Shown in pieces: positions 41,704 to 49,989 of a stretch of 64,000 nucleotides of DNA. Each line of letters starts with the position of its first letter. The first letter of the stretch is position 1. The stretch spans positions 55,384-119,383 of the forward strand of contig CBDCZF010000005.1 of NCBI GenBank assembly GCA_965224225.1, in the 5' to 3' direction. The stretch is from CAJQQK01 sp965224225. Lineage in GTDB: Bacteria > Pseudomonadota > Alphaproteobacteria > Rhizobiales > Hyphomicrobiaceae. The notes under the pieces were generated by a model that saw only the letters and a program-made list of their open reading frames with translations, was not told the DNA's origin and ran no database searches. The position numbers and the translations under genes were made by a program.

Positions 41704-42897
41704 TCAATAAGTCTCCACGTGATAGCGTCCTTGTTCACGGAGCTGATCGCGGATCTCGATCCAGTTTAGGCCGGCACCACGGGCGATATCCTCGAAGGCC
41801 TGTTCGACGCCGCCTTCCATGGCCTTGAGGCCGCAGACGTAGATGTGGGTTGCCGGATCAGTGAGCATTGGCGCGATCTGGGCTTTGGCTTCTCTCAACC
41901 GATCCTGGACGTAGACCTTCGGTTCGCCGTCGACGCGGCTGAAGGCGAAGTGCTTTGCAAGGAAGGTGTCGGGGACCTTCTTGAGAGGCCCGAAATAAGG
42001 GAGCGAGTCGGGTGTGCGGGCACCGAAGAACAGCAGCATCGAGCCCTCGATACTTGGCGATGTGCGTTGGCGGCGCATGGTGAAGGCGCGGAACGGTGCC
42101 GAGCCGGTGCCGGTGCAGACCATGATCAGGCAGGCCTGGGGATCGTTCGGCATCAGGAATGTTGCGCCGAACGGCCCGGTCAGGCGGACCTTGTCGCCGC
42201 GCTTGAGATCGCAGACGTAGTTCGAGCACAGCCCGTGTTCTTCGCGCTTGACGGTCAGCGACAGGTTGTTGGTGTTGGGGCGTTCGCCGTCGCGTGGTGA
42301 TGAGACGGAATAGAGGCGCGGCAGGTGGGGTTTGCCGTTCTGGTCTTCGCCGGGTGGCGTAATGCCGATGGTCTGGCCTTCGAGCACCGGAAAGGCTGCC
42401 TGGCCGAGATCGAGGATGATGTGGCGCACATCGCTGTCGGCGGTTTCGGCAGTCAGGCGAAAGTTGCCCTGCACGGTCGCTTCGATAGGGTTGGCGAGAT
42501 TGAACAGGTTGATGGTCGGCTTGGACGAAGACGCCGGTGCCTTGGCGCGGCCGCCGGCGCCCTGGTGGGCTTCATCGAGCAGGGCCTGAATGGCGTCATC
42601 GAGCGCCTCGATTGCGCCGGCGCCTGAATCGCCGCTGGCAATCTCCTGCTGCTCGGGGAGTTCGGCCCAAGAAAACTGTTCTTCGAGTGTGTAGGGCTTG
42701 GCGACGACGCGCCAGTTGTCGATCGAGCCGGTCGGGCAGGGTGCGATGCAATTCATGCATTGATCGCACTTGGCGGCATCGACGACGACGTTGTCGTCAT
42801 CATGGGTGATGGCGCCGATCGGGCAGGATTCCTCGCAGGTGTAGCAGCGGATGCAGATTTCGGGATCGATGAGATGCTGTTTGATGAGTTCGGTCAT
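41704..42897 (-). CDS. boxA: Benzoyl-CoA 2,3-epoxidase reductase subunit BoxA
   Basis: 397 residues from ATG 42897. The N-terminus carries two 4Fe-4S clusters (CIRCYTCEESCPIGAI and CDQCMNCIAPCPTGSI). After a linker of about 60 residues the FAD/NADPH reductase domain begins: HLPRLYSVSSPRDGERPN (FAD), GATFLMPNDPQACLIMVC, TGTGSAPFRAFTMRRQ (NADPH) and the C-terminal HIYVCGLKAMEGGVEQAFED. BoxA passes electrons from NADPH to BoxB. The longer open frame from 42999 is antisense to repeat DNA and not conserved. A 380-bp gap containing repeats separates it from boxB. Confidence 0.95.
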   Translation of the reverse strand: MTELIKQHLIDPEICIRCYTCEESCPIGAITHDDDNVVVDAAKCDQCMNCIAPCPTGSIDNWRVVAKPYTLEEQFSWAELPEQQEIASGDSGAGAIEALDDAIQALLDEAHQGAGGRAKAPASSSKPTINLFNLANPIEATVQGNFRLTAETADSDVRHIILDLGQAAFPVLEGQTIGITPPGEDQNGKPHLPRLYSVSSPRDGERPNTNNLSLTVKREEHGLCSNYVCDLKRGDKVRLTGPFGATFLMPNDPQACLIMVCTGTGSAPFRAFTMRRQRTSPSIEGSMLLFFGARTPDSLPYFGPLKKVPDTFLAKHFAFSRVDGEPKVYVQDRLREAKAQIAPMLTDPATHIYVCGLKAMEGGVEQAFEDIARGAGLNWIEIRDQLREQGRYHVETY

Positions 42898-42939
42898 TGG
42901 TTGGTCCGTTGATCCGGGTTTGTTTCCGTCACCTCGGGC

Positions 42940-43227
42940 TGTCACCCCGGTGACGAACACACTGCTGTCCGGGTAAATTCTGCACGACCGAAGCCACAAC
43001 CACAGTCGTCATCCCCACGGAGGTGGGGACCCAAGCGATTCTCCGCATTCTCAAAGCTGGCGGATGGTCGCTTGGGTTCCCGCCTACGCGGGAATGACGG
43101 AGTGTGGGGTGGTAATCCAGCGTATCTCGCATTCGCGTGAATGTGGAATTTCTCTTGTCGATCATCGTCATCTATCGTCTTGCGGAATACTTAACCGGAC
43201 AGCGCTGTCACGAGTACCGGGGTGACA
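42940..43227. repeat. MITE-like element with nested palindrome between boxB and boxA
   Basis: The outer ends TGTCACCCCGGT (42940 on) and ACCGGGGTGACA (to 43227) extend to an imperfect inverted repeat of about 45 bp that includes GCTGTCCGG/CCGGACAGC. Inside, 43006-43100 is a second palindrome (GTCATCCCCAC ... CCAAGCGA / TCGCTTGG ... GGGAATGAC) whose minus strand reads HSRVGGNP and VGMTT, a widespread dispersed repeat. No transposase gene. It fills most of the boxB-boxA gap. Confidence 0.7.
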
Positions 43228-43277
43228 CCTGAGCGTGTGGATACTGTCGGTCAGTCCAAATCCGGCACGGAGCCAGA

Positions 43278-44729
43278 TCACGCCTCGTGCAGTTTCACAT
43301 ACTCGAAGTCGCCCGGCTTATTGTCGATGCCGATGCGTGGCGGGGCGATCCAGCCGGCGTACTTGCCGGGTTCGCTGACCGGCTTCATCAGCGACTGAAT
43401 GAAGTCGCCGTCGGCCATTGTCGGCAGCCACTTGGCGACGTTGTCATCCCATTCCTGACCAGTGACGGTCTTGCCGTCGGGCGAGATCAGTTTGTTGGCA
43501 AAGACGCCGATCTTGCGGTGGAAGGCTTCGTGGGGGAGTTTCAAATCGAAGTCGATGCCGGCGTTTTGGATGATCTTGTTCCAGCGTCCGACACCGCCGG
43601 CGGCATCCTTGGTGTAATCATCACGCAAGCGCATGTTGATGGCGGTCAGGGCCGGCACTTCGGCAATTCTGATCTCGCCGTTGTCGAACTGGCAGACCGG
43701 GTAGGTGGCGTCGGTCAGCTTGTGGTCGTCTTCGAGCTTGGCTTCCCGGTAGCGGCCCTTGATTCCGGCGTTGAAGGCGTTGGCGGCGTTGGTCGAGACC
43801 TCCTGGCCGAACAGGTCGAGGGAGAGCGTGTAATGGAGATTGAGCTTCTTCTGAATGAGCGGCAGATCCATGACACCGAGGGCGCGGATGCGGTCGATCT
43901 CGTAGGGGTCTTCGATGCCTGCTTCCTTCATCGCTTCGCAAGTGCGCTGGATGGTGCGCCCCACACCGGTCTCGCCGACGAACATGTGGTGGGCTTCTTC
44001 GGTCAGCATGAAGCGGCAGGTGCGGCTCAGAGGATCGAAGCCCGATTGCGCGAGGCTTTCGAGCTGCATCTTGCCGTCGCGGTCGGTGAAGTAGGTGAAC
44101 ATGAAGAACGACAGCCAGTCGGGCGTCTCTTCGTTGAAGGCACCAAGCATGCGGGGGGCGTCTTCCGAACCTGACGAGCGGCGCAGTAGATCATCTGCCT
44201 CCTCGCGGCCCTCGGCACCGAAATACTTGTGCAGGAGATAGACCATCGCCCAGAGATGGCGGCCTTCCTCGACGTTGACCTGGAACAGGTTGCGCATGTC
44301 GTAGAGAGAGGGTGCGGTGAGCGCCAGGAAGCGCTGCTGTTCGACGGAAGCGGGCTCGGTATCGCCCTGGATGACGATCAGACGGCGCAGCAGCGCGCGG
44401 TATTCACCGGGCACTTCCTGCCAGGCGGGCTCGCCGGCGTGTTCGCCACACGGGATGCGGCGGTCCTCGACCTCAGGCGCGAGCAGGACGCCCCAGCGGT
44501 ACTCGGGCATCTTGACGTAGTCGAACTTGGCCCAGCCCTTGGGATCGACGCTCACTGCCGTGCGCAGGTAGATGAGGCTCTTCTGGAACTGCTCAGGGAT
44601 CAGGTTGTTCCACCAGTTCAGGTAACCCGGGTGCCATTTCTCGAGCGCACGCAGCACGCGGCGGTCGCTCGAGAGGCCGACGTTGTTGGGGATCTGGGTG
44701 TCGTAGGAAACGTTGATGAGGTCGGTCAT
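43278..44729 (-). CDS. boxB: Benzoyl-CoA 2,3-epoxidase oxygenase subunit BoxB
   Basis: 483 residues, the expected length. BoxB is the diiron oxygenase that epoxidises benzoyl-CoA at C2-C3 using O2 and electrons from BoxA. The N-terminus MTDLINVSYDTQIPNNVGLS and the WHPGYLNWWNNLIPEQFQKS segment are characteristic. Diiron ligands can be placed in the helix FQVNVEEGRHLWAMVYLLHK (ExxH) and in CRFMLTEEAHHMFVGETG (second ExxH-type), with additional Glu residues in between. An ATG at 44729 follows GAGTAAACCG. It is between a cupin gene and the repeat-filled gap before boxA. Confidence 0.95.
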   Translation of the reverse strand: MTDLINVSYDTQIPNNVGLSSDRRVLRALEKWHPGYLNWWNNLIPEQFQKSLIYLRTAVSVDPKGWAKFDYVKMPEYRWGVLLAPEVEDRRIPCGEHAGEPAWQEVPGEYRALLRRLIVIQGDTEPASVEQQRFLALTAPSLYDMRNLFQVNVEEGRHLWAMVYLLHKYFGAEGREEADDLLRRSSGSEDAPRMLGAFNEETPDWLSFFMFTYFTDRDGKMQLESLAQSGFDPLSRTCRFMLTEEAHHMFVGETGVGRTIQRTCEAMKEAGIEDPYEIDRIRALGVMDLPLIQKKLNLHYTLSLDLFGQEVSTNAANAFNAGIKGRYREAKLEDDHKLTDATYPVCQFDNGEIRIAEVPALTAINMRLRDDYTKDAAGGVGRWNKIIQNAGIDFDLKLPHEAFHRKIGVFANKLISPDGKTVTGQEWDDNVAKWLPTMADGDFIQSLMKPVSEPGKYAGWIAPPRIGIDNKPGDFEYVKLHEA

Positions 44730-44776
44730 CGGTTTACTCCGGCGGGATTGGTTTGCGGTTTGATGTTTCGAGGCGG

Positions 44777-45127
44777 TTAGATGACCTCCTTTTGGGCGGC
44801 GGTTGTCTCATCGCCGGTGTTGGGTGTGCCGGCAGGCTCGATGAGTAGGAGATGGACTTCCTCGTCAGCCACGGGCCGGTGTTCGATGCCCTTGGGCACG
44901 ACGAAGAGATCACCTTCGGCTAGTTCAACGGGACCATCGCGCAAATCGATACGCAGGCGACCCTTTAGTACCAGAAAGAAGTCATCGGTATCGGCATGGC
45001 TGTGCCAGACGAATTCGCCTTGCGCCTTGACAACCATGACATCGTGCCCATTGAAGCTGGTGACGATCTTTGGCGACCAATGGTCTTCAAACGCCGCCAG
45101 CTTCTCTTTTAGTTGCACGACCTGCAT
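44777..45127 (-). CDS. Small cupin protein in the box operon
   Basis: 116 residues, one cupin barrel: GEFVWHSHADTDDFFLVLKG is cupin motif 1 (two His and a Glu/Asp site) and LAEGDLFVVPKGIEHRPVAD is motif 2 with the third His. Metal binding is therefore likely. It starts 13 bp after the boxC stop and ends 47 bp before boxB, so it belongs to the operon. Cupins near aromatic-degradation genes can be dioxygenases, isomerases or sensors; nothing here decides which. Confidence 0.88.
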   Translation of the reverse strand: MQVVQLKEKLAAFEDHWSPKIVTSFNGHDVMVVKAQGEFVWHSHADTDDFFLVLKGRLRIDLRDGPVELAEGDLFVVPKGIEHRPVADEEVHLLLIEPAGTPNTGDETTAAQKEVI

Positions 45128-45140
45128 CAGTTAGCTTCCT

Positions 45141-46814
45141 CTAAACACGGCGGCGGTCGAAGTCGCCGCGGATGCCGGTGCCGTAGCGCTGCAGGGCACC
45201 AGTTTCGCCGACCGCGTTGGGACGCTGGAAGATCCAGTTCTGCCAGGCGGTGAGGCGGCCGAAGATACGCGTTTCCATGGTCTCCGGGCCGGCGAAGCGC
45301 AGGTTGGCTTCCAGGCCGGTCATGGCGTCGGGCGAGAAGCTCGCACGCTCTTCGAGAAAGATGCGGATCTCATCGTCCCAGTCGATATCGTCCATGGCGA
45401 AGGTAACGAGGCCGAGGTCGTCGGCTTCGTCGGCCAATAGCTGCTTATTGGTTTGCTCTCTTAGCTTGTCGATCTGCTCGGGCGTACGAAGGAATCGCGT
45501 TTCGAGGCGGGTCAGGCCGTTCGACATCGGGTAGAGGCCGAAGTTGGCGTCGGTCAGCGTCAGCGTCGCCGGCGGGCGATTGTCGCCTTCGAAGGCGCCG
45601 TCGGCCATGTAGGAGCGGTCGGCCGCAAACATGATCTCAGCCAGCGTGCCGGCGAAGTTGGAGCCCGGTTCGGCGATCGCAACCAGCGAGCGCGAGGTGA
45701 CGTCGATGCGTTTCAGGACGCGTTTCCAGTAGAGCAGGATTTCGTTGGCGAGCCAGTCGGACCGGTTGTCGAGCAGCAGGCGCTCGTGGGCGATCAATTT
45801 GTCGGCAGCGCCGGTGGTCTTGAAGATGATGACGCCGGTTTCGAGCTCGTTGAGGCGCAGGTGCAGAATGGCATCGTCGAGTTCGCGGGCGCATTTCAGC
45901 ATCCAGGCTTCTGCGCCCTGACTGTGGAGTTCCGCAACGGATGCCGGCGCGTCGTCCGTCGGTGCCGAGATTTCGATGGTGGCGATGCCGCGGGAGCGGT
46001 CGAGGCGGACGTCGACGGTCGAATATCGGATCGAGCCGTCGTCTTCGAACGTGCGATCGAGTGGAGTGAGCGAGATGCCCTTGGCATCGCTCGGGCGATT
46101 GGATTTGGCGGCGAACGCCTCAGCGCGGGCCCGAACGGTTTCATCGAACTTGCTGTTGGAGACGATTTCGTCGACCAGGTTCCAGTCGACGGCCCGGCGG
46201 CCTCGGGCGCCTTCCTCGGTCGAGCAGAATACGTCGGCGCGGTCGCGGCGAACCTTGCGCTTGTCGGTGACACGGGTCAGGCCGCCGGTGCCGGGCAGGA
46301 CGGCGAGCAGCGGCACCTCGGGCAGCGAAACGTTGGATGAGCCGTCGTCGGTCAGGATGATGTGGTCGCAAGCCAGCGCCAGCTCGTAGCCGCCGCCGGC
46401 GCACGAGCCCTTGATGGCGCAGATGTAGTATTGGCCGGACTCACCGCCTGCCGCTTCGAAAGTATTGCGGGTCTCGTTGGTGAACTTGCAGAAGTTGACC
46501 TTATGGGCATGGGCGGCGCCCGCCAGCATGCGGATGTTGGCGCCGGCGCAAAAGACGTTGTCCTTGCCGGAGCGGAGCACGACGACCTTCACTTCGGGAT
46601 GCTCGAAGCGCATCCGCTGGATAATGTCGGCCAACTCGATATCGACGCTGAGGTCGTAGGAGTTGAGCTTGAGCTCGTAGCCCTCGAACAGGGCGCCGGC
46701 TTCGTCGACATCCATAAAGAGTGTCGCGATCTCACCGGCGTAGTTGACGCGCCAGTGGCGGTAGCGTGACGGGTCGGTTTGGAAGTCGATTATGGTGCCG
46801 CTTGGTTGATCCAT
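45141..46814 (-). CDS. boxC: 2,3-epoxybenzoyl-CoA dihydrolase BoxC
   Basis: 557 residues from ATG 46814 (AGGGAGGCACGCTG ribosome site). It is a crotonase-superfamily enzyme: KVVVLRSGKDNVFCAGANIR is the oxyanion-hole motif, then GSCAGGGYELALACDHIILT with YICAIKG upstream, and a second crotonase-like half with DRSRGIATIEIS and VAIAEPGSNFAG. BoxC hydrolytically opens the epoxide ring to 3,4-dehydroadipyl-CoA semialdehyde and formate. A longer frame to 46928 overlaps the promoter and is unlikely. First gene of the operon; the semialdehyde dehydrogenase (boxD) and benzoate-CoA ligase are not in this window. Confidence 0.95.
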   Translation of the reverse strand: MDQPSGTIIDFQTDPSRYRHWRVNYAGEIATLFMDVDEAGALFEGYELKLNSYDLSVDIELADIIQRMRFEHPEVKVVVLRSGKDNVFCAGANIRMLAGAAHAHKVNFCKFTNETRNTFEAAGGESGQYYICAIKGSCAGGGYELALACDHIILTDDGSSNVSLPEVPLLAVLPGTGGLTRVTDKRKVRRDRADVFCSTEEGARGRRAVDWNLVDEIVSNSKFDETVRARAEAFAAKSNRPSDAKGISLTPLDRTFEDDGSIRYSTVDVRLDRSRGIATIEISAPTDDAPASVAELHSQGAEAWMLKCARELDDAILHLRLNELETGVIIFKTTGAADKLIAHERLLLDNRSDWLANEILLYWKRVLKRIDVTSRSLVAIAEPGSNFAGTLAEIMFAADRSYMADGAFEGDNRPPATLTLTDANFGLYPMSNGLTRLETRFLRTPEQIDKLREQTNKQLLADEADDLGLVTFAMDDIDWDDEIRIFLEERASFSPDAMTGLEANLRFAGPETMETRIFGRLTAWQNWIFQRPNAVGETGALQRYGTGIRGDFDRRRV

Positions 46815-46839
46815 CAGCGTGCCTCCCTGATTGGTTTTA

Positions 46840-46870
46840 CGCACTATAGTGCAGAATTTGGGTCGGTCAA
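46840..46870 (-). promoter_or_regulatory. boxC promoter with overlapping palindromic operator candidate
   Basis: On the minus strand TTGACC (46870-46865) and TATAGT (46848-46843) are 16 bp apart, a good sigma-70 promoter. The perfect palindrome GCACTATAGTGC covers the -10 box; with its flank it reads TGCACTATAGTGCG, close to the TGCA-N6-TGCA pattern I recall for BoxR/BzdR regulators. Repressor binding here would block polymerase. Confidence 0.6.
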
Positions 46871-47143
46871 CTATTGTTCTTAGGATCTGGCGATTGCTGG
46901 AGTGGTGAGACGTTTCTGTGAGTTGCAAGTATCCATTCCGAGGTGTCTGGAATGACTAAAGATGCATTTTATTGCCTATATCTGATGGTCCAGTAGTTGA
47001 AGCGCTTGATCGTGCATCTGGCTATCAAAGCTGGCTCGAGTGCTATTCGAGAACTGGTGTGCACCGCGGCCACACAGACTTGTCGTTGGTCGGCGAAGAT
47101 AGCCCAGCATTCAAGATGATCCGTAACGCCAGCCCGAAACTGT

Positions 47144-48382
47144 TCAATCATTGTCGCAGTCGACCGGCTGATCGTCCCGCGGCACCGCCACGATATCCTT
47201 GCGAAACGGCCCGTATCGCGCCAGCGACTCGCGGGCACGCTCGACATAGTCGCGCTCGTCTTCGAGATAATGGGCAACGGCGCGCCGGAAGCTCGGGTTC
47301 GGGATCCAGTGCGCCGAATAGGTTGCCGTCGGCATATAGCCACGCGCGAGCTTGTGTTCACCCTGCGCGCCGGCCTCGACCCGATCGAGCTTGTGGGTGA
47401 TGGCGTATTCGATCGCTTGATAGTAGCAGACCTCGAAATGCAGGCAGGGGTGATGCTCGATCGCCCCCCAATAGCGGCCGTAGAGGCAGTCGCCACCAAT
47501 GATGTTCAAGGCGCCGGCAATGTAATCATCGCCGTTGCGCACCATGATCAGTAGGCAATCTTGCGCCAGCCTCTCACCAAGCAGGGAAAAGAACGTGCGG
47601 TTGAGATAGGGGCGGCCCCACTTGCGGCTGCCGGTGTCCATGTAAAACGAGTACATCGCGTCCCAGTGACGCTCCTGGATGTTGCCGCCGGTCAGCAATT
47701 CGATCTCGAGGCCGGCGGCCAGTGCCTCGCGGCGCTCGCGGCGAACGGTCTTGCGCTTGCGCGAGGCCAGCGAGGCGAGGAAATCGTCGAACGTCTGATA
47801 GCCGTCGTTGTGCCAATGGAATTGCTGGTCCGTGCGCTTCAGGAACCCGAGCCGGCCCATCTCGTGCCATTCGGCCTCGGTCAGAAAGTTGATGTGCAGC
47901 GAGGAAATGCCGTGGCGGCGCACCAGTTCGATTGCACCGGTCGCCAGCAGGCTGCGGCGCTCGTCGCGGCGTGACCCGTCGTGGACAAGGAGGCGCGGCC
48001 CGGGCACCGGCGTGAATGGGACGGCTGCCAGCAGCTTCGGATAATATTGCCCGCCAGCCCGCTCGTAGGCATCCGCCCAGCCATAATCGAAGACGTACTC
48101 GCCCTTGCTGTGCGATTTCGCATAGAGCGGCATGCAGCCGCCAATCTCGCCCGTGCCGGTCTGCAGGACGAGATGCTGCGGCTGCCAACCAGCCTCCGGA
48201 CGCACGCACATGGCATCTTCGAGAGCCTTCAAAAAGGCGTGCGACACGAACGGATTGTAGGTTTCGCGATCAGGATTGGCATTGGCATCCCAGGCCGCGG
48301 CATCGATCTCGCCAATGCCTGCGAGAACCTGGACGATCGCTTCACTCTCGTCGGACACTGGACGATTTTCCCGAATGATCAA
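47144..48382 (-). CDS. FemAB-like GNAT-fold acyltransferase (COG3146/DUF482 family)
   Basis: 412 residues. Motifs of the DUF482 family: YNPFVSHAFLKALEDAMCVR, PLYAKSHSKGEYVFDYGWAD, SLHINFLTEAEWHEMGRLGF, FQFHWHN-type (QQFHWHNDGYQTFDDFLAS), SRKRKTVRRERREALAAGLE and the late FEVCYYQAIEYAITH, GAQGEHKLARGY. These proteins are related to FemAB/aminoacyl-tRNA-dependent peptidoglycan acyltransferases; the substrate is unknown. Conserved broadly in proteobacteria and likely part of the stable chromosome bordering the mobile region to its right. Confidence 0.88.
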   Translation of the reverse strand: MIIRENRPVSDESEAIVQVLAGIGEIDAAAWDANANPDRETYNPFVSHAFLKALEDAMCVRPEAGWQPQHLVLQTGTGEIGGCMPLYAKSHSKGEYVFDYGWADAYERAGGQYYPKLLAAVPFTPVPGPRLLVHDGSRRDERRSLLATGAIELVRRHGISSLHINFLTEAEWHEMGRLGFLKRTDQQFHWHNDGYQTFDDFLASLASRKRKTVRRERREALAAGLEIELLTGGNIQERHWDAMYSFYMDTGSRKWGRPYLNRTFFSLLGERLAQDCLLIMVRNGDDYIAGALNIIGGDCLYGRYWGAIEHHPCLHFEVCYYQAIEYAITHKLDRVEAGAQGEHKLARGYMPTATYSAHWIPNPSFRRAVAHYLEDERDYVERARESLARYGPFRKDIVAVPRDDQPVDCDND

Positions 48383-48558
48383 AGGGCGGCCAGTTTACCG
48401 TCGGAGCGCCAATTCACCAAAGAAGATCAGCCTCTCAGGTGCCGGGTATCGGGTATCAGGTGACGGACACACGCCATTCATGGCGGAGACGGAGACCGCC
48501 ATAACTGTGTTCGGGGGTGTTCGCGATAATCCACTTAATCGAACAATCCTAGTGGATT

Positions 48559-49603
48559 GGCTCTGTTCGGCTCCAATGTAGATTTCCCCGCTAACTCATG
48601 GCTCCAGCCAGGCAGTGGCGGGGCGTAAGTCGATCGCCGTCCCGCTCAATCATGCGGCGCCAGCCGAGATAACTCGGCAGATATTTCGAAGCGACGCCCT
48701 TGAAGCGCGCCATCCAGCCCTTAAAGCGGCTCTGGTAGGCGCTGACGTTCTGGGTGTGATAGCAGCCAATGGTCCGCTCACCTTGCGCAGCAACAAGCGC
48801 CATCTGGGTGATGCCGGTCTCGGCCGCGAACGCCTCGTAAGACTTGTTGCCGTCGGTGATGAGCACGGCGTCTTTAGCGACGACGGGCTTCAAGTGCGCG
48901 CCGATCGCCTCAGCGCTGAGGTCGGTGAGGATCGCATCGGTGGTCTCGCCATGGCGATCGCGGACGATCAGAATGGCATCGTGCTCGTCTGTGGAAAGTC
49001 CCGGTTTCTTGGCCTTGCCGCCACGTTTCCTGGGCGCTCGGCCGACCAATTTGCGCGAGCCCTTGGCCGACTTGAGAATGAATGTCTCGTCCGCCTCGAC
49101 GATGCCGGTTACGGCGCCAGCCTTCTTGTCCTTGGCCGCCGCGAGGAAACGATGACGCCAGCGGAACGATGTCTCCAGATGAATGTCGGTGCGCGCTGCC
49201 GCCTTGCGTAGGCTGACACCGTCGACGAGTGCGCGGGCATAGTCGAGCCACTTCTCGCGCAGCCTGAGCCCTGCCAGCGGCGTGCCCGTCAGCGCGTTGA
49301 AGGTGCGCTCGCACGCCTTGCACATGTAGCGCTTGAGACCGGAGGCCGAGCCCCATGGCTTGAAGTCACTCGCACCGCAATGGCCGCAGGCCGGCGCCGC
49401 GGCGAACCGCGTCTCGATCAGAGCGACGACCTCCTCGTCCGAGCCCGTCGCCGTCAGCGCCTCGACCAGCGCCTCGCGCTGGACTTGGCTGAGATCCCCC
49501 AACTGCCCGACAAGTGCCTGAAAATCCTGAGCCTTCATGGTATCCTCGCTGGTGACGAACCGTCTGTCAGCTAGGTGTCACAACATTCAGGCAGAACAGA
49601 GCC
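48559..49603 (-). mobile_element. Complete IS1595-family insertion sequence (1045 bp)
   Basis: Ends are GGCTCTGTTCGGC at 48559 and GCAGAACAGAGCC ending at 49603, inverted repeats with one mismatch over 13. An 8-bp target duplication AGTGGATT flanks it exactly (48551-48558 and 49604-49611), the size known for IS1595. The element carries one intact transposase gene and is probably recent. Confidence 0.95.
48591..49538 (-). CDS. IS1595-family transposase
   Basis: 315 residues. An N-terminal zinc ribbon (ACGHCGASDFKPWGS and MCKACERTFNALTGTPL) is followed by the ISXO2-like DDE(N/K/H) domain: GIVEADETFILKSAKGSRKL (first D), VLITDGNKSYEAFAAETG (second D), and NVSAYQSRFKGWMARFKGV near the last catalytic residue. 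It is the only gene in the element. Frame intact, so the element may be active. Confidence 0.95.
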   Translation of the reverse strand: MKAQDFQALVGQLGDLSQVQREALVEALTATGSDEEVVALIETRFAAAPACGHCGASDFKPWGSASGLKRYMCKACERTFNALTGTPLAGLRLREKWLDYARALVDGVSLRKAAARTDIHLETSFRWRHRFLAAAKDKKAGAVTGIVEADETFILKSAKGSRKLVGRAPRKRGGKAKKPGLSTDEHDAILIVRDRHGETTDAILTDLSAEAIGAHLKPVVAKDAVLITDGNKSYEAFAAETGITQMALVAAQGERTIGCYHTQNVSAYQSRFKGWMARFKGVASKYLPSYLGWRRMIERDGDRLTPRHCLAGAMS

Positions 49604-49989
49604 AGTGGATTAGACCAAAATTTGTTCGCCTGTGTACTTCCAAGTTCGTCCGAAACCGCCGACAATGTTGGGGCCCAAGTAGGGGCCCGGCATAGTCGGG
49701 GAACAAATGGCTCAGCTCCACAAGCTCAATGTGAAGTCAATGCGAGGCCTTACCGATCCTGGCCGATACAGTGACGGCGGGGGGCTGTACTTGCACATCG
49801 GAAACGGTGGACGGCGCCGCTGGATTTTTCGCTATCGGGACCGCCAATCAGGCAAGCTACGCGATAAAGTGTGAATCGGCATGCAATTTTGACCCCTTTG
49901 CGGGGGTAATCGGCGTTCAATTTTGACCCCACCCCCACGGGCTCAACATCTCCGCTCGAAGTGATTCTGGAGCGGGGGCTTGAAGGGGC

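Noticed and set aside
42929..43171. Minus-strand ORF with HSRVGGNP and VGMTT
   Set aside because: This is the translation of a dispersed palindromic repeat, not a protein gene.
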